A stretch of 64,000 nucleotides of DNA, from contig CAKMRJ010005634.1 of assembly GCA_928212115.1 (NCBI GenBank), forward strand, positions 117,396,970-117,460,969, written 5' to 3'. Below, one piece after another: positions 12,131-23,806 of the stretch. Numbering within the stretch: the first letter of the stretch is position 1; each line of letters starts with the position of its first letter. This stretch comes from Lactuca virosa. Lineage: Eukaryota > Streptophyta > Magnoliopsida > Asterales > Asteraceae. The position numbers and the translations under genes are program-made. The notes beneath the pieces are model-generated. The model was not told where the DNA came from and made no database searches. It saw only the letters and a list, made by a program, of their open reading frames with translations.

Positions 12131-13224
12131 GGCGCCTCACACAACCGATGTCTAAGAGTCTCAAAAGCTGCCTGCTGCTCAGCCCCCCAGCGAAATGTCA
12201 TCGACTTCTTGGTCAGTCGGGTTAGTGGAACAGCGATCATGGAGAAATCCTGGATAAATCTCCGATAGTAACCCGCCAGACCAAGAAAACTCCGAATCTC
12301 AGATGGAGACTTTGGAACCTCCCACTGCATCATGACCTCAACCATGGCCAGATTGACCAGAATACCCTTCTGGTTGACAAGGTGCCCCATAAACTGCACC
12401 TCGCACAACCAGAACTCGCACTTGGATAACTTTGCAAAAAGTATTTCCCTCCTCAATGTCTCAAGCACTTCCCTCAAGTGCTCCTCATGCTTCTCCCGAG
12501 TCTTGGAATAGACCAAAATATCATCAATAAATACTATCACAGACCGATCCAGCATCGGTCTGCATACGCGGTTCATGAGACCCATGAGCGCGGATGGAGC
12601 ATTGGTGAGCCCAAATGGCATCACCACGAACTCATAATGACCATATCGAGTCCGGAAAGCTGTCTTTTGAACATCCTCACCCCTGACCCGCAATTGATGG
12701 TAACCAGATCGCAAATCAATATTGGAGAATCAAGATGCACCTTGAAGTTGGTCGAAAAGATTATCAATCCTCCGAAGGGGATAATGGTTCTTCACCGTTA
12801 CCTTATTTAACTCCCGGTAGTTGATACACATACGATGAGATCCGTCCTTCTTCTTTACAAATAGAATTGGGGCTCCCCAAGGAGAACTGCTCGACCTAAT
12901 AAATACCTTGTCTAACAGCTCTTGCAGTTGTGTAGACAACTCCTACATCTCGGGAGGAGCCAGCCGATACGATGCTTTGGCTATCGGAGCCACACATGGA
13001 ACCAAATTAATCGTGAACTCCACCTGCCTCTCTAGAGGTACCCCTGGCAAATCCTCCGGGAACACATCCGGATAATCCCGTACGATCGGCACATCATCCA
13101 CAGTTGCCTTACCCTTTATCCCGGGTATCCATGACATAGGCGACGAAACCCGAGCAACCTTGATGAAGATAGTGTCTGGCCCTCGCTGCAGAACACATAA
13201 CCAGCCCATGCTGCGGTCTCTCAC
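12052..13224 (-). pseudogene. Gypsy reverse transcriptase with two nonsense codons
   Basis: On minus this reads DYPDVFPEDLPGVP, YRLAPPEM, LFVKKKDGSHRMCINYRELN, LRSGYHQLRV, FRTRYGHYEFVVMPFGLTNA and VIVFIDDILVYSK, the conserved blocks of plant Ty3/gypsy reverse transcriptases including the catalytic FIDD box. A TAG follows PPEM (about 12940-12942, where the family has Gln). A TGA interrupts the LQGAS-FS segment (about 12728-12730, where the family has Trp). The tether and thumb region (IRSFLGLAGYYRRFI) is intact. Confidence 0.92.
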
Positions 13225-13798
13225 CCTGAATCACCAACTCTCCCCCACTTAGGGTCCGAACCTGCACTAACTGCTGCTCACAGTCGATCACTGCCCCATT
13301 TGGGCTCAACCAATCCATGCCCACGATGACCTTGTTCCCATGCAGAGGAATGGGAACCAGATCAACCAGATACTGCTCGCTGAATATCTATAGAGTACAA
13401 CCTCGATGAACCCTCGCAACCCGAATAGACCTATCATCCACAACCTCAACATATAGAGGACAATCCAGCTCCCCCGGACCTCCAGTAAATCTCTTGCTAA
13501 GCTCAAGAGATACAAACGATCGGGTAGCCCCCGAATCAAATAATACCAGAGCAGAGATACCGTTCACAAGGAACGATGCTAAAATAAAATACATAAACAT
13601 AAGCAAACAATTCAATATAAATAAAGAGATAAGGATAAGATACATACTCGTCAAAACATTAGGAGCTGCACGTGCCTCCTCTACCGTCAGCTGGAAAGCC
13701 CTTCTCTTCGCCGCAGGCGCATCTGCACGACCCTGACGGTCATAAGTAATCCGAAGAGTCGCAGGAGCTGGTGCTGACACCGGTCTTGCTGCAGACAA
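13225..13798 (-). pseudogene. Gypsy aspartic protease region
   Basis: The protease cuts the polyprotein. The active-site segment ALVLFDSGATRSFVS (D-S-G) is present, preceded by FLVNGI and followed by the VIDCEQQLV-type linker and GMDWLSPNGA. The frame differs by one base from gag. A 69-base intron-like insert sits directly before FLVNGI and is described separately. A further frame change occurs near 13390-13320, so the product would not be continuous. Confidence 0.8.
13579..13647 (-). other. 69-bp intron-like insert in the protease coding region
   Basis: On minus it begins GTATGTATC and ends TATTTTAG, is very T-rich, and separates the NVLT and FLVNG segments that are adjacent in other members of the family. 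Removal restores family-like spacing in frame. It is a multiple of three with no stop, so the unspliced frame also stays open. Confidence 0.55.
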
Positions 13799-14860
13799 AC
13801 TCAGACATTGGGCCTTCTTGTGGCCCCCTCTGATTGCAATGGAAGCAAATTAGATCTGATCCCTGGGTCGTGGTAGCAGTACAATCCCTGCTATAATGAC
13901 CAGTTCGGCCGCACTTGAAGCAGCCAGAACCATCACCACTATCACTCCTGCACGAATCCTCGTGTGCCCTGCCCCACTTGCAACAACGGCTACGACCCTG
14001 ATGGCCCCTCGATCTGGAATCCGATACCTTGGGCCTCTTCCCCGAACCCCCTGGTGTCTGAACCTCATCTAGCTTCCTCTTCCTCTCCATCTCTAGGTCA
14101 ATCTCCCTCTCCCTGGCTCGAGCTATCATATCCTCCAACGTCTTGCAGCTGGATCGGCTCACAAACTGCCGGATGTCGCTCCTCAACATCTCATGATATC
14201 GGGCCTTCTTCATCTCCTTGTCTGCCACATACTGCAGAACCAGAAGCACCCTCTCCCTGAACATAGCAGTGATCTCAGCCACCATCTCAGTAGTCTGGCG
14301 GAGATCCTGGAACTCTCGTGCCAACTGCTGCACCTCAATAATCGGTGCAAACTCAGCTCGGAACCTGGTTGAAAAATCATCCCAGGTCATCCCATTGACA
14401 ACATCATCACCCACAACACTACCAACCTCCTCCCACCAGTCTTGAGCCCTGTCCTTCAAAAGGCAGGAAGCTAGTCTGACCTTGTCCCCCTCGGGACAAC
14501 GACTGGTGCGGAAAGCGTTAGAAACATCTGCTAACCAACGCCTGCTCGCAATGGGGTCCTTCTCCCCATGATAGTTTGGAGCTCCACAAGCCCAGAACTC
14601 CCTGAATGTCAAAGACCGAGCTCCTACTATAGCCATCATCTCAAAACGAAACGAGCTCAATCGCTCCTCAAAAAGCTCTAGGATACCCTCCTTAATCGAA
14701 CGGAAGATCACAGAAGTCTGATCGAGAATGCAACGGGTAATCTATGAAAAGAGAAACTCCCTAGTTTGCTCATCGAGATGCCCAACTCCAAATTCTGAGC
14801 TTGAAACCTCCCCGACACCAGAACTGCCGACTGATCTGCCCCGTAATATCACCATACTGA
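13740..14860 (-). pseudogene. Gypsy gag with CCHC zinc knuckles
   Basis: Gag forms the particle and binds RNA. The frame from 14711 reads SIKEGILELFEERLSSFR, NYHGEKDPIASRRWLADV, a retrotrans_gag core with KVRLASCLLKDRAQDWWEEV, the LEDMIARAREREIDLE helix and the zinc knuckle CFKCGRTGHYSRDC. A second knuckle starts CFHCNQRG and then shifts frame in a G run (plus 13824-13828, five C). Upstream a start-like MVILRGRSVGSSG segment near 14850 is cut by an in-frame TAG near 14742. One extra base in the G run would explain the gag/pol split, but a programmed shift or assembly error there cannot be excluded. Confidence 0.88.
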
Positions 14861-15779
14861 AAATAGACCACAAAAACTATCAGAATATGCATCAAAATAT
14901 ACCGGGAAATCACAACCCTACAAGCTTCCTGATTTTATCGCAACCCTCCTTGAATCGAGTATGGATCCTATGCTTCCAGTAGTACGGGCCCATACCACCT
15001 TCCACATCTATCCGTACTTTCCTCAAGAATTTCTTTGACTCAACCAGGTTACTCTAAATCCATTTAACCACCCCTCACATATAAGGCTCCCAGCACTAGA
15101 CCTCCTCCTAGGTTTTCCTAGGGCAACTCCATACCACTCTCCGCGATCAGCTGCAGAAGGAATTCTCGCTACCTCCTTCTAACTAACTCACGACTACCAT
15201 CACATATCACTAAAACTAGATAATTATTCGAATGAGAGGTCTCACACTACAACGGTTGGACTCAACCAAGAGCAATGCAATAGACTTAAAACCTAACCTT
15301 ATAAAATTATTTAGTTCCCATGATATGTAACTTAGCATATTCGTTTACTAGTTAGCTGAAGCTAGTTAGAACTCCTAAAAGCACAAAGCAAGCAACATTT
15401 GAGCATCAAGTATCAGAACCAAGCTTAACCTAATCAGGCCATCCTATCACTGACTGATCAGTACTAGCATGCAAGTTTACAAGCTCATACAACAGGCATA
15501 CAAAGGCATCTCTCCTAGCATTCTATCATGCAAAAACTGAGCAGATACTTAGCCCTAACTACCATGCAAGTCAGAGATTCGCAGGTTCAAGCATATCAAA
15601 TAACATATATCGGTAATTTGGGAAAACGTACTTGACCTCGGCTAATTGCATGCACCACGCCCTTTCTTATTTTAGAAAACCCTATTTTCCTTAGAAATAT
15701 TTTTCTTTTGGAAAATTTTACCAAATCCTCAGTGTGAGTTTAGACACACCCGAGAGTGTGCCCAAATCCCTCAAACCAA
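14861..15779 (-). other. Untranslated leader of the gypsy element
   Basis: This is the stretch between primer site and gag. It has no convincing open frame on either strand. It resembles 4154-4770 of element X, including the TTGAATCGAGTATGGAT-type word and the TAGTACGGGCC word, so the two elements are related outside coding DNA too. Confidence 0.65.
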
Positions 15780-15793
15780 GGCTCTATTACCAA
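15780..15793 (-). other. Primer-binding site, mutated initiator-Met type
   Basis: On minus it reads TTGGTAATAGAGCC, two bases from the LTR. The intact version at 4774 has TC where this copy has AA. Confidence 0.8.
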
Positions 15794-15795
15794 CA

Positions 15796-17708
15796 TGAAA
15801 CATCCCAAAATATGGTCCCAAAAATTTCATTTTAAAAATAGATAAAATAGTATTTTCAAATAGCATCCATACATCTCAACAAAACCAATGTATCAAATGT
15901 CATAAAAATCAGAGTAAAATCTCATATGCGGAATCCCAATGGTGTGTGCGATGCAATCAACCCGAGCTCTTCCCTTTGCAACCGAAAGTACCTGAAACAT
16001 AAACTGAAAACAGTAAGCACAAAGCTTAGTGATATCCCCAAACTACCCCATACCATACATGATAAATCATACACTTGACCCCCGCCCGACATCGATCCCT
16101 GCTTGGTATACAGATCTATTATTCTCAGGCCTCGCCTGTCACTGGGCCTCGTCCACTATACACATACAATCAGTATCACATAATCATACTAACACATATA
16201 AGGATCATAAACACTAGCATATGTTCCAGTCCTCAGGATTAACCTGACATCGAGCCTCGTTCGGTATACATAGCAACACATAACAAATGCAAGGGTCACG
16301 CAGACTCCTAACATCCTAACATAATCAATAAGGGTCGACATTGATGCCTTCGACCCGCTAAACCCAGTGAGGAAACTCACCTCAATTGTTGAATCTCACA
16401 GAAAGAAATCCCTAGCTGTTGCCCTGACGATTCCCCGAGCTATCAGTACAAAATAACACCCAATTAATACTTGGGTTCCAATCAATATCTAATACTCCAT
16501 ACTTGGGGTAAAATGACCATTTTACCCCTGGCCTAGTTTGATCCATGACTAAGGCTCAACACTAACTAATCTTCCAAGGCCCACTTGTTGCCAACTTATG
16601 GCCTAATTTTCCAATTTGGGCCCAAACCCCTCCAATAGGCCTTACCCTAAAGCCCAATAATTTCCTTAGTCTAAAAGCCTGCTTTCAGATGGCCCACCAA
16701 GGCCTAAAGCAACTAGGTCCATGAAATGGCCCAAAGGTGCGAAGCCCATTTTGACTGAGTACGCAGGGCGTACTTAGCTGTACGCCGTGCGTACACGCTT
16801 GATGGCTTGTACGTTGCGCGTATAGGCTTGTCACCCATCGTACTCCTCTAGTAAGCCAACTTTTTCCATTAAGCACTTAATGCTTAACCCAAAGATCCAA
16901 ACCACATATCTGAGTCCTAAACAATGTCTAGACCCATAAAGTCACTGACTTGGTGACTTTGCATGCACCAAATGAACCCAAACTCAAAATATAACATTCT
17001 AGTTCCATGAAAATGGCCCTAACTCATGCATGGATGGATCTAGACCTCAAAAATGGCAACTTTATGACTAAAGGACCAAAATAACACCAATAGTGGAAAC
17101 TCTAAGCTTCAGACTCGATATGAACTCATAAGATCTCATCAATGGGACCAAAAGGGTCTATAACCTAAACCAAAAGAGATCTAAGCTAAGAAGCATCAAG
17201 TTCAAGACTTTATACCTCAAATGAGTGCCAAATGATGATGGGGTTTTGGATCTATAAGCCTTCAATCCAATAATGAAGCTTCAAAGATGATCACCTTCCT
17301 TCAAAGCACCAAAATGCACCTCAAAATGGCCTTCTAAGCTAAAAAACACACAAGTATGGAATTAGGGTTCGAGTGTAGGGTAAGGAGGACAAGGAGGCTA
17401 GTAAAATTAGGGTTTCAAGTCCATAAGGATGATTAAATAGTGGCTAACCCCGGAAAGTAGGGTTTTCAAAGTCTTAATGTATGCCCCGCGTACACTTCTG
17501 TACGCCTATCGTAGACCTCCGGACCCCCGGTCAATTCCCTCGCATGAGTATGCCAAGCGTACCACTTGGTACGCCCCACGTACTTGCTTCACCGCGTGTA
17601 CGCTAAGCGTACCTTGTTGTGGGCCCCACGTACAACTCAAGGGTCAAAAATGGGACAAATTAAATAATGCAAGTTCAAAAGAAAACTTACTGAGATTCAA
17701 GTGTTACA
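15796..17708 (-). repeat. 5' LTR of the 8398-17708 element
   Basis: Same ends as the 3' LTR (TGAAACATCC and GTGTTACA). A TATA-like TATTTAATC lies near 17431 and GTACGC/GCGTAC words at 17475-17640 and 16755-16825. The leader has the donor-like GAGGTGAGTTTCC (minus, near 16378) and the AAGCTTAGTGA word near 16022. Confidence 0.9.
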
Positions 17709-18132
17709 CCGTACCAAGGAGCCCAAACAAAACCTATCTTGTAGCTTTTGTCATCTTTCCCCTGACTCTCTCAACCAACCATTCTTTGAGTATTCATACC
17801 ATTCTCAGATTTGGCATAGGATAAAAATCTTGATAAATCTCAACAATGTTCTTGACAAGTAGTTTCACATCATCAACGTCCTCAAGCAAGTTACTAGAGG
17901 CAAGTCTGTTTGGTCTGTTATTCATCGTTTAGTTCTTGCAGGTACTATATACCATATTTTGATTGAAGGAAACAATAGTATCTTCAAGTATAAGAGAAGA
18001 CCCTATGAAACTATGGTCAAGACTATTGCTGATGAAGTCCACTTGAGACTCATGAGCCTCACTCTCAAGGCCGCCCAAAATGTTGCTAAAGCTAAAATCT
18101 TTTGGAGGCTTCCTATGAAAAGTGAAGATATC
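17709..18132 (+). pseudogene. LINE zf-RVT fragment 2
   Basis: After the CCGTA duplication the LINE frame resumes with a cysteine-poor FFEYSYHSQIWHR-like segment and then LVLAGTIYHILIEGNNSIFKYKRR, VKTIADEVHLRLMSL and AKIFWRLPM. This is the usual C-terminal part of plant LINE polymerase, with 'I-W-x-E-R-N-x-R-x-F' degenerated to ILIEGNNSIFK. The frame is degraded. It is interrupted at 18132 by the next LTR element and resumes at 27348. Confidence 0.75.
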
Positions 18133-21075
18133 TGTCACACCCCCGAAACGGGGTGGCGGAAACGTCCAGGGGCGGGTGACTTCATCTTGAAATATCATAA
18201 CAATTGAATATGAATGAAACATAGCAACCATCATCATCATACATTACGATATCAACATACATAGTTTACATCATTGTGTTTGTTTATGAATTACATCCGA
18301 ATACATAATGTATGATAAATCAACAAAAATATATCAAATATCTGAAAGTCCATACCTACCAAACTTCTTAGTGTGTTCCTGAGAATACAAGTCGTTTTGA
18401 AAAGCGTCAACATAGAATGTTGGTGAGTTCATAAGTATTTTTGTATGAAAACTTTGTAATAGTTTGTAAGCCTCCAGAAAATCCAATATTTTCTTGTAAA
18501 AATAGTTTGTGAGTCTCGTTTTAAATCATGTATAATTGCATGTGTATTCTTTGTTTATCTTGTTTGAAAATGTATAGAGAGTGATTCCCAGAAAATCCTG
18601 TATTTTCTTTTTTATGAGAAATTGTGGTCTTAAACCCTAAGACCGAAGTGATGTGGCTAGTTACAAAATAGTCGACACAATGTTTATACTTTGTAAAAAT
18701 GAGTGGTGTATATATTCAGCGTAAATCTTATAATAGCATTGTTATTCTCTATGTGAGTCGTTATAACCATACTAATATGACGGATTGCCTGTCTTGACGT
18801 TCTTCAGGCGTCAGATTCTAAGAAGATATTTGTCACCCTAGACTGACCTGTCTAACTGTAGCGAGCAGCTCAGGTGTGGGGTGTCAACCCCGTATAGATC
18901 TATTCACAAACTCCCGCTCTCCCTCCAGGAGACTCTGGTTATAACTACAGGGCTTACGGTGTACACTAAGTGGGTACCAGTGAAGGGGTGTCTCACAAGA
19001 GCCTTAACGAAATTTACGCGAACATGGAGTTTCATTATTTAACGTTATAAATAATGTTACTAGGGTATATTTTTTTACTACAAACCATAGGTGATAAAAT
19101 CTAATCGTTTTTACCGAAAGTGTCAAAATATCACATTATTACAATTATTGTCACTAAAGGCCCAATTAAAATAGAATTGTCACATAAGGCCCAATTTTTA
19201 CCCAAATTGTTATAAGAGGCCCATTTTTACTAGAGTTGACAAAAATAGCCCATTTTTACAGAAGTATTCAAAAATGATCCATATTTACTAAAAATGTTCA
19301 AAAATGGCCCATGTTTACTAAAAAGCCCATTTTCGGCCCATTTTTACTATAATGCTCAGAAATGGCCCACGTTTATTAATAAGCCCATTTTCGGCCCTTT
19401 TATACTAAAAAGTTCAATAAAGGCCGAAGTTTATCAAAATGTTCAAAAATGGCCCATATTAACTAAAAAGCCCATTTTCGGCCCACTTTTACTAAAATGC
19501 TAAAAAATGGCCCAGGTTAATTAAAAGCCCATTTTCAGCCCTTTTAAACTAAAATGTTCAATAAAGGCCCATGTTTATCAAAATGTTCAAAAATGGCCCA
19601 TTCTTACTTTTATGGCCGAAAATAGTCCAATTTTTAGTGAGACTTCCACATTTTTTCATTTTTCATGTTTTCATGCCAAAATTTGTTTAAAACATATTCT
19701 TGGACTAATCTTTGTGATATTTACCATGCATCAAGTGAACAAGTTTCATTTAGGAACTAGTTTTTCATTTTTAACAACATTTTATGTTAACTAAGTCCAC
19801 ATCTTGAGATCTAACTAAGAATCTCGAGTTCTTGGACTCTTAGCATGGATTTCACAACATTTAACACACATATCATACAACACATGCACATACAAGCAAA
19901 TATACAAAGATTTACACAATACTTTGACTTGTATCCTCCCCGAAAAGAAAGAAAAGTTCGAAAATAGGGTATGAAGCTCACCTTGGGGTTTTTTTTTGTT
20001 TTGAAGAGGAAAATGGAGTAAGTTTTCGGCCTAGCTTGCTACCTTGAGATGATTTTCGAAGCTAAGATGGTTCTAGGAGGCAAAACACGAAAATGATGAG
20101 ATTGAGTGAAGGATTTTTGACACAAACCTTGAATAAAGCAAAAGAGTTTGTCATAACTTACCAAGTTATGAGGTTTGAAGAGAATTTCTTGAATCCACAC
20201 ACCACCCACGAATTCTTGGAGAGAAGAGTTAAAGAATTTTTCTTGAGAGAATAATGGGGCTTGGGAGAATATGGAAATGAGAGTGAGTTTTGAAATGAAG
20301 AGTGGAGAGAGATGGTGGTGGTTTGGTCGAGATAAGGGAGATGAGAGGGAAGATCCCTCCTTGTTATATGTTGGGCAATAATTCACTTCTAGATACATGC
20401 TAGGTAACAACCTAGATGTATGTTATACAACTTTGAGGTGGCACACAAAAGTCAACCTCTTTTATTTGTTTTTTTAAATACCGATTGGGTTTAGGGAAGA
20501 AAGGAGAAAGAAAGAAATTGGGCTTGGTTTGGAAGGGTAACCGAGAACACATTGGCCCAATAAGGATTTTCGTCCCATGAAGGCCCATATATAAAACCCA
20601 ATGAGGCTAAATGGCAAGGTTTTCGGCCCAAAAGGTTAAATGAAAGAGTTTTCGGCCCCAGAAGGGGTCATTAAAGGTTTTCGGTCTTGGAAGGCCCATT
20701 AAAGGGTTTTCGGCCCAAAATAATACCCTATGGAGGTATTTGGCCCACTTTAGTCTAAGGAAGATGTTCACGGCCCAATAAGAGTCTTACAGCCCATAAG
20801 GATCATGTTGAGGGTTCATTGGTCCATTAAGGCCCAATAGGAGAGTTTTGGTCCATTAAGAGGTTTGGACCGAGAAAACTTGGGCTAAGGCCTAAAGTTG
20901 AGTGGATATAGCTTATTGGGTTAGGTTTTGGGCTTACACGAGGAAGTTTTGACTTGATTCAAAATTTTTGGGACGTATAAACTTGTTTAGTATTGAAGTT
21001 TGGTTTGCACCAAAAGTAGGGTCACAAGATTTACACAAAGATAGAAATCCTAACCCTAATTTGCTAGTTGTGACA
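18133..21075 (-). repeat. Complete 3' LTR of the 18133-27347 element
   Basis: Ends are TGTCACACCC and GTTGTGACA. A tract dense in GGCCCA (19140-19620) and a second GGCCC-rich tract (20560-20890) lie inside. From about 19290 to the end it aligns closely with 25538-27347. No gene is present; the 123-codon minus frame at 20039-20410 is not conserved evidence of one. Confidence 0.88.
19280..19595. repeat. Tandem repeat rich in GGCCCA in the LTR
   Basis: Two adjacent copies of about 150 bp can be read, each built of shorter phrases such as ATGGCCCATGTTTACTAAAA and GCCCATTTTCGGCCC. The right LTR (25545-25855) has the same array. Confidence 0.85.
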
Positions 21076-21127
21076 TCATCCCCTCGTTAGAGGGAATTTC
21101 ATCCTGAAATTATTTCAAAAGTAGTCC

Positions 21128-21535
21128 TTAAGCACTAGAGAAAAGATGAGGGTATTTCTGCATCATTTGATCCTCGTGTTCCCATGTGAATTTAGGTCTG
21201 CGTTTGGCACTCCATCGAACCTTCACAATTGGAATGCAGCTTTGTTTCGTTCGTTTCACTTCTCTATCCTTGATTTCGACTGTTTCCCCCATGAAGTGGA
21301 GACCCTCATTCACCTCAATTTCACCAAGTGGTACCACAAGGGTTTCATCAGCCAAGCATTTCCTCAAGTTTGAAACGTGAAAGACGATATGTATTTAGCT
21401 GAGTTCAGGCGGTAGCCAGAGTTTATAAGTCATTGGACCAACTCTCAGTAAGGTTTTCAATGGTCCGGTGTATCTCGGGTTTAATCTTCCATGCCTTCCC
21501 AAAGCGTATTATCTCTTTCCAAGTGGGGACTTTTA
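21128..21535 (-). pseudogene. Gypsy integrase C-terminus and tail
   Basis: On minus the last frame reads MRKCLADETLVVPLGEIEV, then VKVRWSAKRRPKFTWEHEDQ and ends with KYPHLFSSA and a stop. This is the typical end of a Ty3/gypsy polyprotein. The preceding GPY/F-like module is in another frame (LKVPTWKEIIRFGKAWKIKP) and is cut by the MITE at 21536. It is the 3' coding end of the 18133-27347 element. Confidence 0.8.
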
Positions 21536-22318
21536 GGTGGTGTTTGTTTTTTGTCCGCAGATCTTCATGGCCACTTCTGTCTGCGAGGCGCAGACCACGC
21601 GCAGATGTGGACCAGAGTCTTCTAACATCTTCAGACATCTTCTAGCCTAAAAAAACACATATACTTTATTTTTTTAGTTTTTTTGAATTTATATTTATTC
21701 CAACTTTATTAGTGATAAACAATTTGAAAAAAAAAAGTTACAATACTTTAAAAAAAAAGTTCGACGACAAAAACATGATATTTTTGACAAATTTATAAAT
21801 AAAAGTTTATTACAATAATGGTCGTTGAAGTTGTTTATATAAATATAAAAAAAATAATAATAATTTATTCTTATATTTTTTGTGTGCCAAATTTTATAAA
21901 ACATTATTTAATAAAGCATCGTCAATTTCTTAGAAAAAAATATTTATGACACGTTTTTAATTGATTTAATTGAAAAAATCGAAGTTTATTTCCATTCATT
22001 TATATATCAAAATTTTTGATTCCTAATTACAATGTTAATTTGTATCATTTTCACTTTTTATACAATAATACATAAAAGTTGATTTAGATTTGTATATTAT
22101 TTATAAAAAGTCATAAATATATTAAAAAATCACTTTGTAGTTTAAAAAAATCAGTTTATTTAGATTTTAGTTTATTTTAGTAGCCTGCAGATGTTAAAGA
22201 AAGAAACAATCTTCTTTTTTCAGACTGCAGACGTTTGGTCCACCTCTTCTGTTGCAGAGGTCTACAGATGTGGTCTGCAGACTGCAGACATTTTGCCTCA
22301 GAAAAAACAAACAACACC
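21536..22318. mobile_element. PIF/Harbinger-like MITE, TSD TTA
   Basis: The ends are GGTGGTGTTTGTTTTTT and, on the opposite strand, GGTGTTGTTTGTTTTTT, a 17-bp inverted repeat with one mismatch. TTA flanks both ends (21533-21535, 22319-22321). Subterminal CTGCAGA/TCTGCAG words recur near both ends. The AT-rich core has no transposase. A three-base TTA target and this end type point to PIF/Harbinger; a hAT origin is less likely because no 8-bp duplication is visible. Confidence 0.78.
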
Positions 22319-23460
22319 TTAGTAATGTACGGCTACTGATTTGGGATTCCAAGGGCTTCTGTCGCTTACTTGCGTAGTTCTTTTGTCAGATTCTAGATGC
22401 ATCTAGTCATGCTCGAGTTTGGGTGATCTCTTCGGTTGTCTCCTTGGTGTTTTTGAGGCCGGTGACAGTGTCATCGGGTACTTACCCTTTGGCTAGTTGG
22501 GTGTTGGTCATTTAAGCTCAATATAGAGGTATTCTGCCTTTGCGTCCTATATGGTGAAGTGAATGGATGGTCACGGTTAATGAGTATCGTGTACTTGACG
22601 CCCTAAAAGTTGTGTTTCTAACCTTAAGGCGAACAGTATTGTCACTAAAGTTAGGGTCGCGTGATGTAGTGTGTCTTATAATTCTTAGGCTGTCTTGGGA
22701 GTTTCTTACTACGGGATTCTGAACTAGTGGGAGGTCGATCTTTGCTTGTTTTCGAGGGTGAGTTGAGTAAGTCTTCGAATCTGGACAAGAGATATCGATC
22801 CTTGAGAATGGGTTCGTTCGATTCTTAGTAGTCAGTGGTCCTATGGACAATTAGCCTTTCCTCTTTATGAGTCGGATGGGCGTTCTCTGAGGTTCAAGCC
22901 TTGGTCTGATAACTCACATACTTACTGGGTCATTCTATCGACCGGATACCTTCGGTGTTCAGTTAGTTTTAAGTGTCCTTGGTGGTCTGGCTATGGAAAT
23001 AGCTCCATGAGTTGAGTCGATTTCCGAACTCAACTTGCCACGTAGGTGATATTTCCAAAAGAGCTTCGGGAACATCTCGGGGAATTTCTGGGGTTCCCTT
23101 GAGGTCTTTTTGTTTCTTGTTTCCTAATTCTATTGTGGCTAGGAAGATCGTGGTATTTCTTACATGGGTACCTAAGAGTCTAGATGCCAGGGATGATTCG
23201 GGGAGTTGGCGTTATTAGATGTAAGGGTTTCGTTAATCGATTGGTTAAGACGAAAGGTCTCTTTGTGGCACATGAATTTCATAGGGTGAGAATCAAGCCA
23301 ATCCACGTCAAATGACGTTGTGGGGCTCCTTGTTGTAATAGATGTTGGATTGATTTGGAAGGAATAGTTGTTTGGAATGATAGTGTATTCTATGTACACG
23401 TTTTTAATGTTACCGGTTTCGTCTTTGTTATCACTACTGCGAACGTTTTGCACCACGCCT
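22319..23460 (-). pseudogene. Degraded gypsy pol: polymerase leader and protease remnants
   Basis: On minus only short stretches are recognisable. A PEMFPKLF-type segment near 23040-23080 corresponds to the DVFPEDLPG block before reverse transcriptase. DVDWLDSHPMKFMCHKETFRL (23240-23320) corresponds to the GMDWL linker after protease. Almost all of the polymerase, RNase H and integrase core is missing, so a large internal deletion lies near 22.5-23.0 kb. Confidence 0.55.
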
Positions 23461-23806
23461 AACGAGTATTAGCAGTATAAGTGTTTCAATTATTAGTGAT
23501 GAACATTGATAGTATGGTCCCCACTAGGCCTCTCTATAATAGATTGGTGTATACGAGTCATGTGTAATTAAGACTGGGAAGACCGTCAACTGAGGGACTC
23601 TTCCCTAAATCCACAACCAAATAAGGAACAGGAAATAAGGCGGAGTCACGCACTCTAATCCCTTAGAATCTAAATTATATATGACTCCAATGTATACCCT
23701 AAGCCATCATAGCTCACCTGTAAGGACCCTTAGTTTTTATATGAAGGTATGTTTCGTTCGGACGAGAGAGTAATTTATAATTATTGACTAAAGCCTTTAG
23801 ATATCT

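Larger units (their letters stand above)
8398..17708 (-). mobile_element. Nearly full-length Ty3/gypsy element, TSD CCGTA
   Basis: The two LTRs are 8398-10279 and 15796-17708. Flanks 8393-8397 and 17709-17713 are both CCGTA. On minus the order is 5' LTR, Met-type primer site, gag, protease, reverse transcriptase, RNase H, integrase with GPY/F module, a C-terminal tail, polypurine tract and 3' LTR, which is the Ty3/gypsy order. A chromovirus-like lineage is likely from the C-terminal tail, but I cannot prove it. The two LTRs differ visibly at many sites and in length. Multiple stops and frameshifts show that it cannot move on its own now. Confidence 0.93.
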
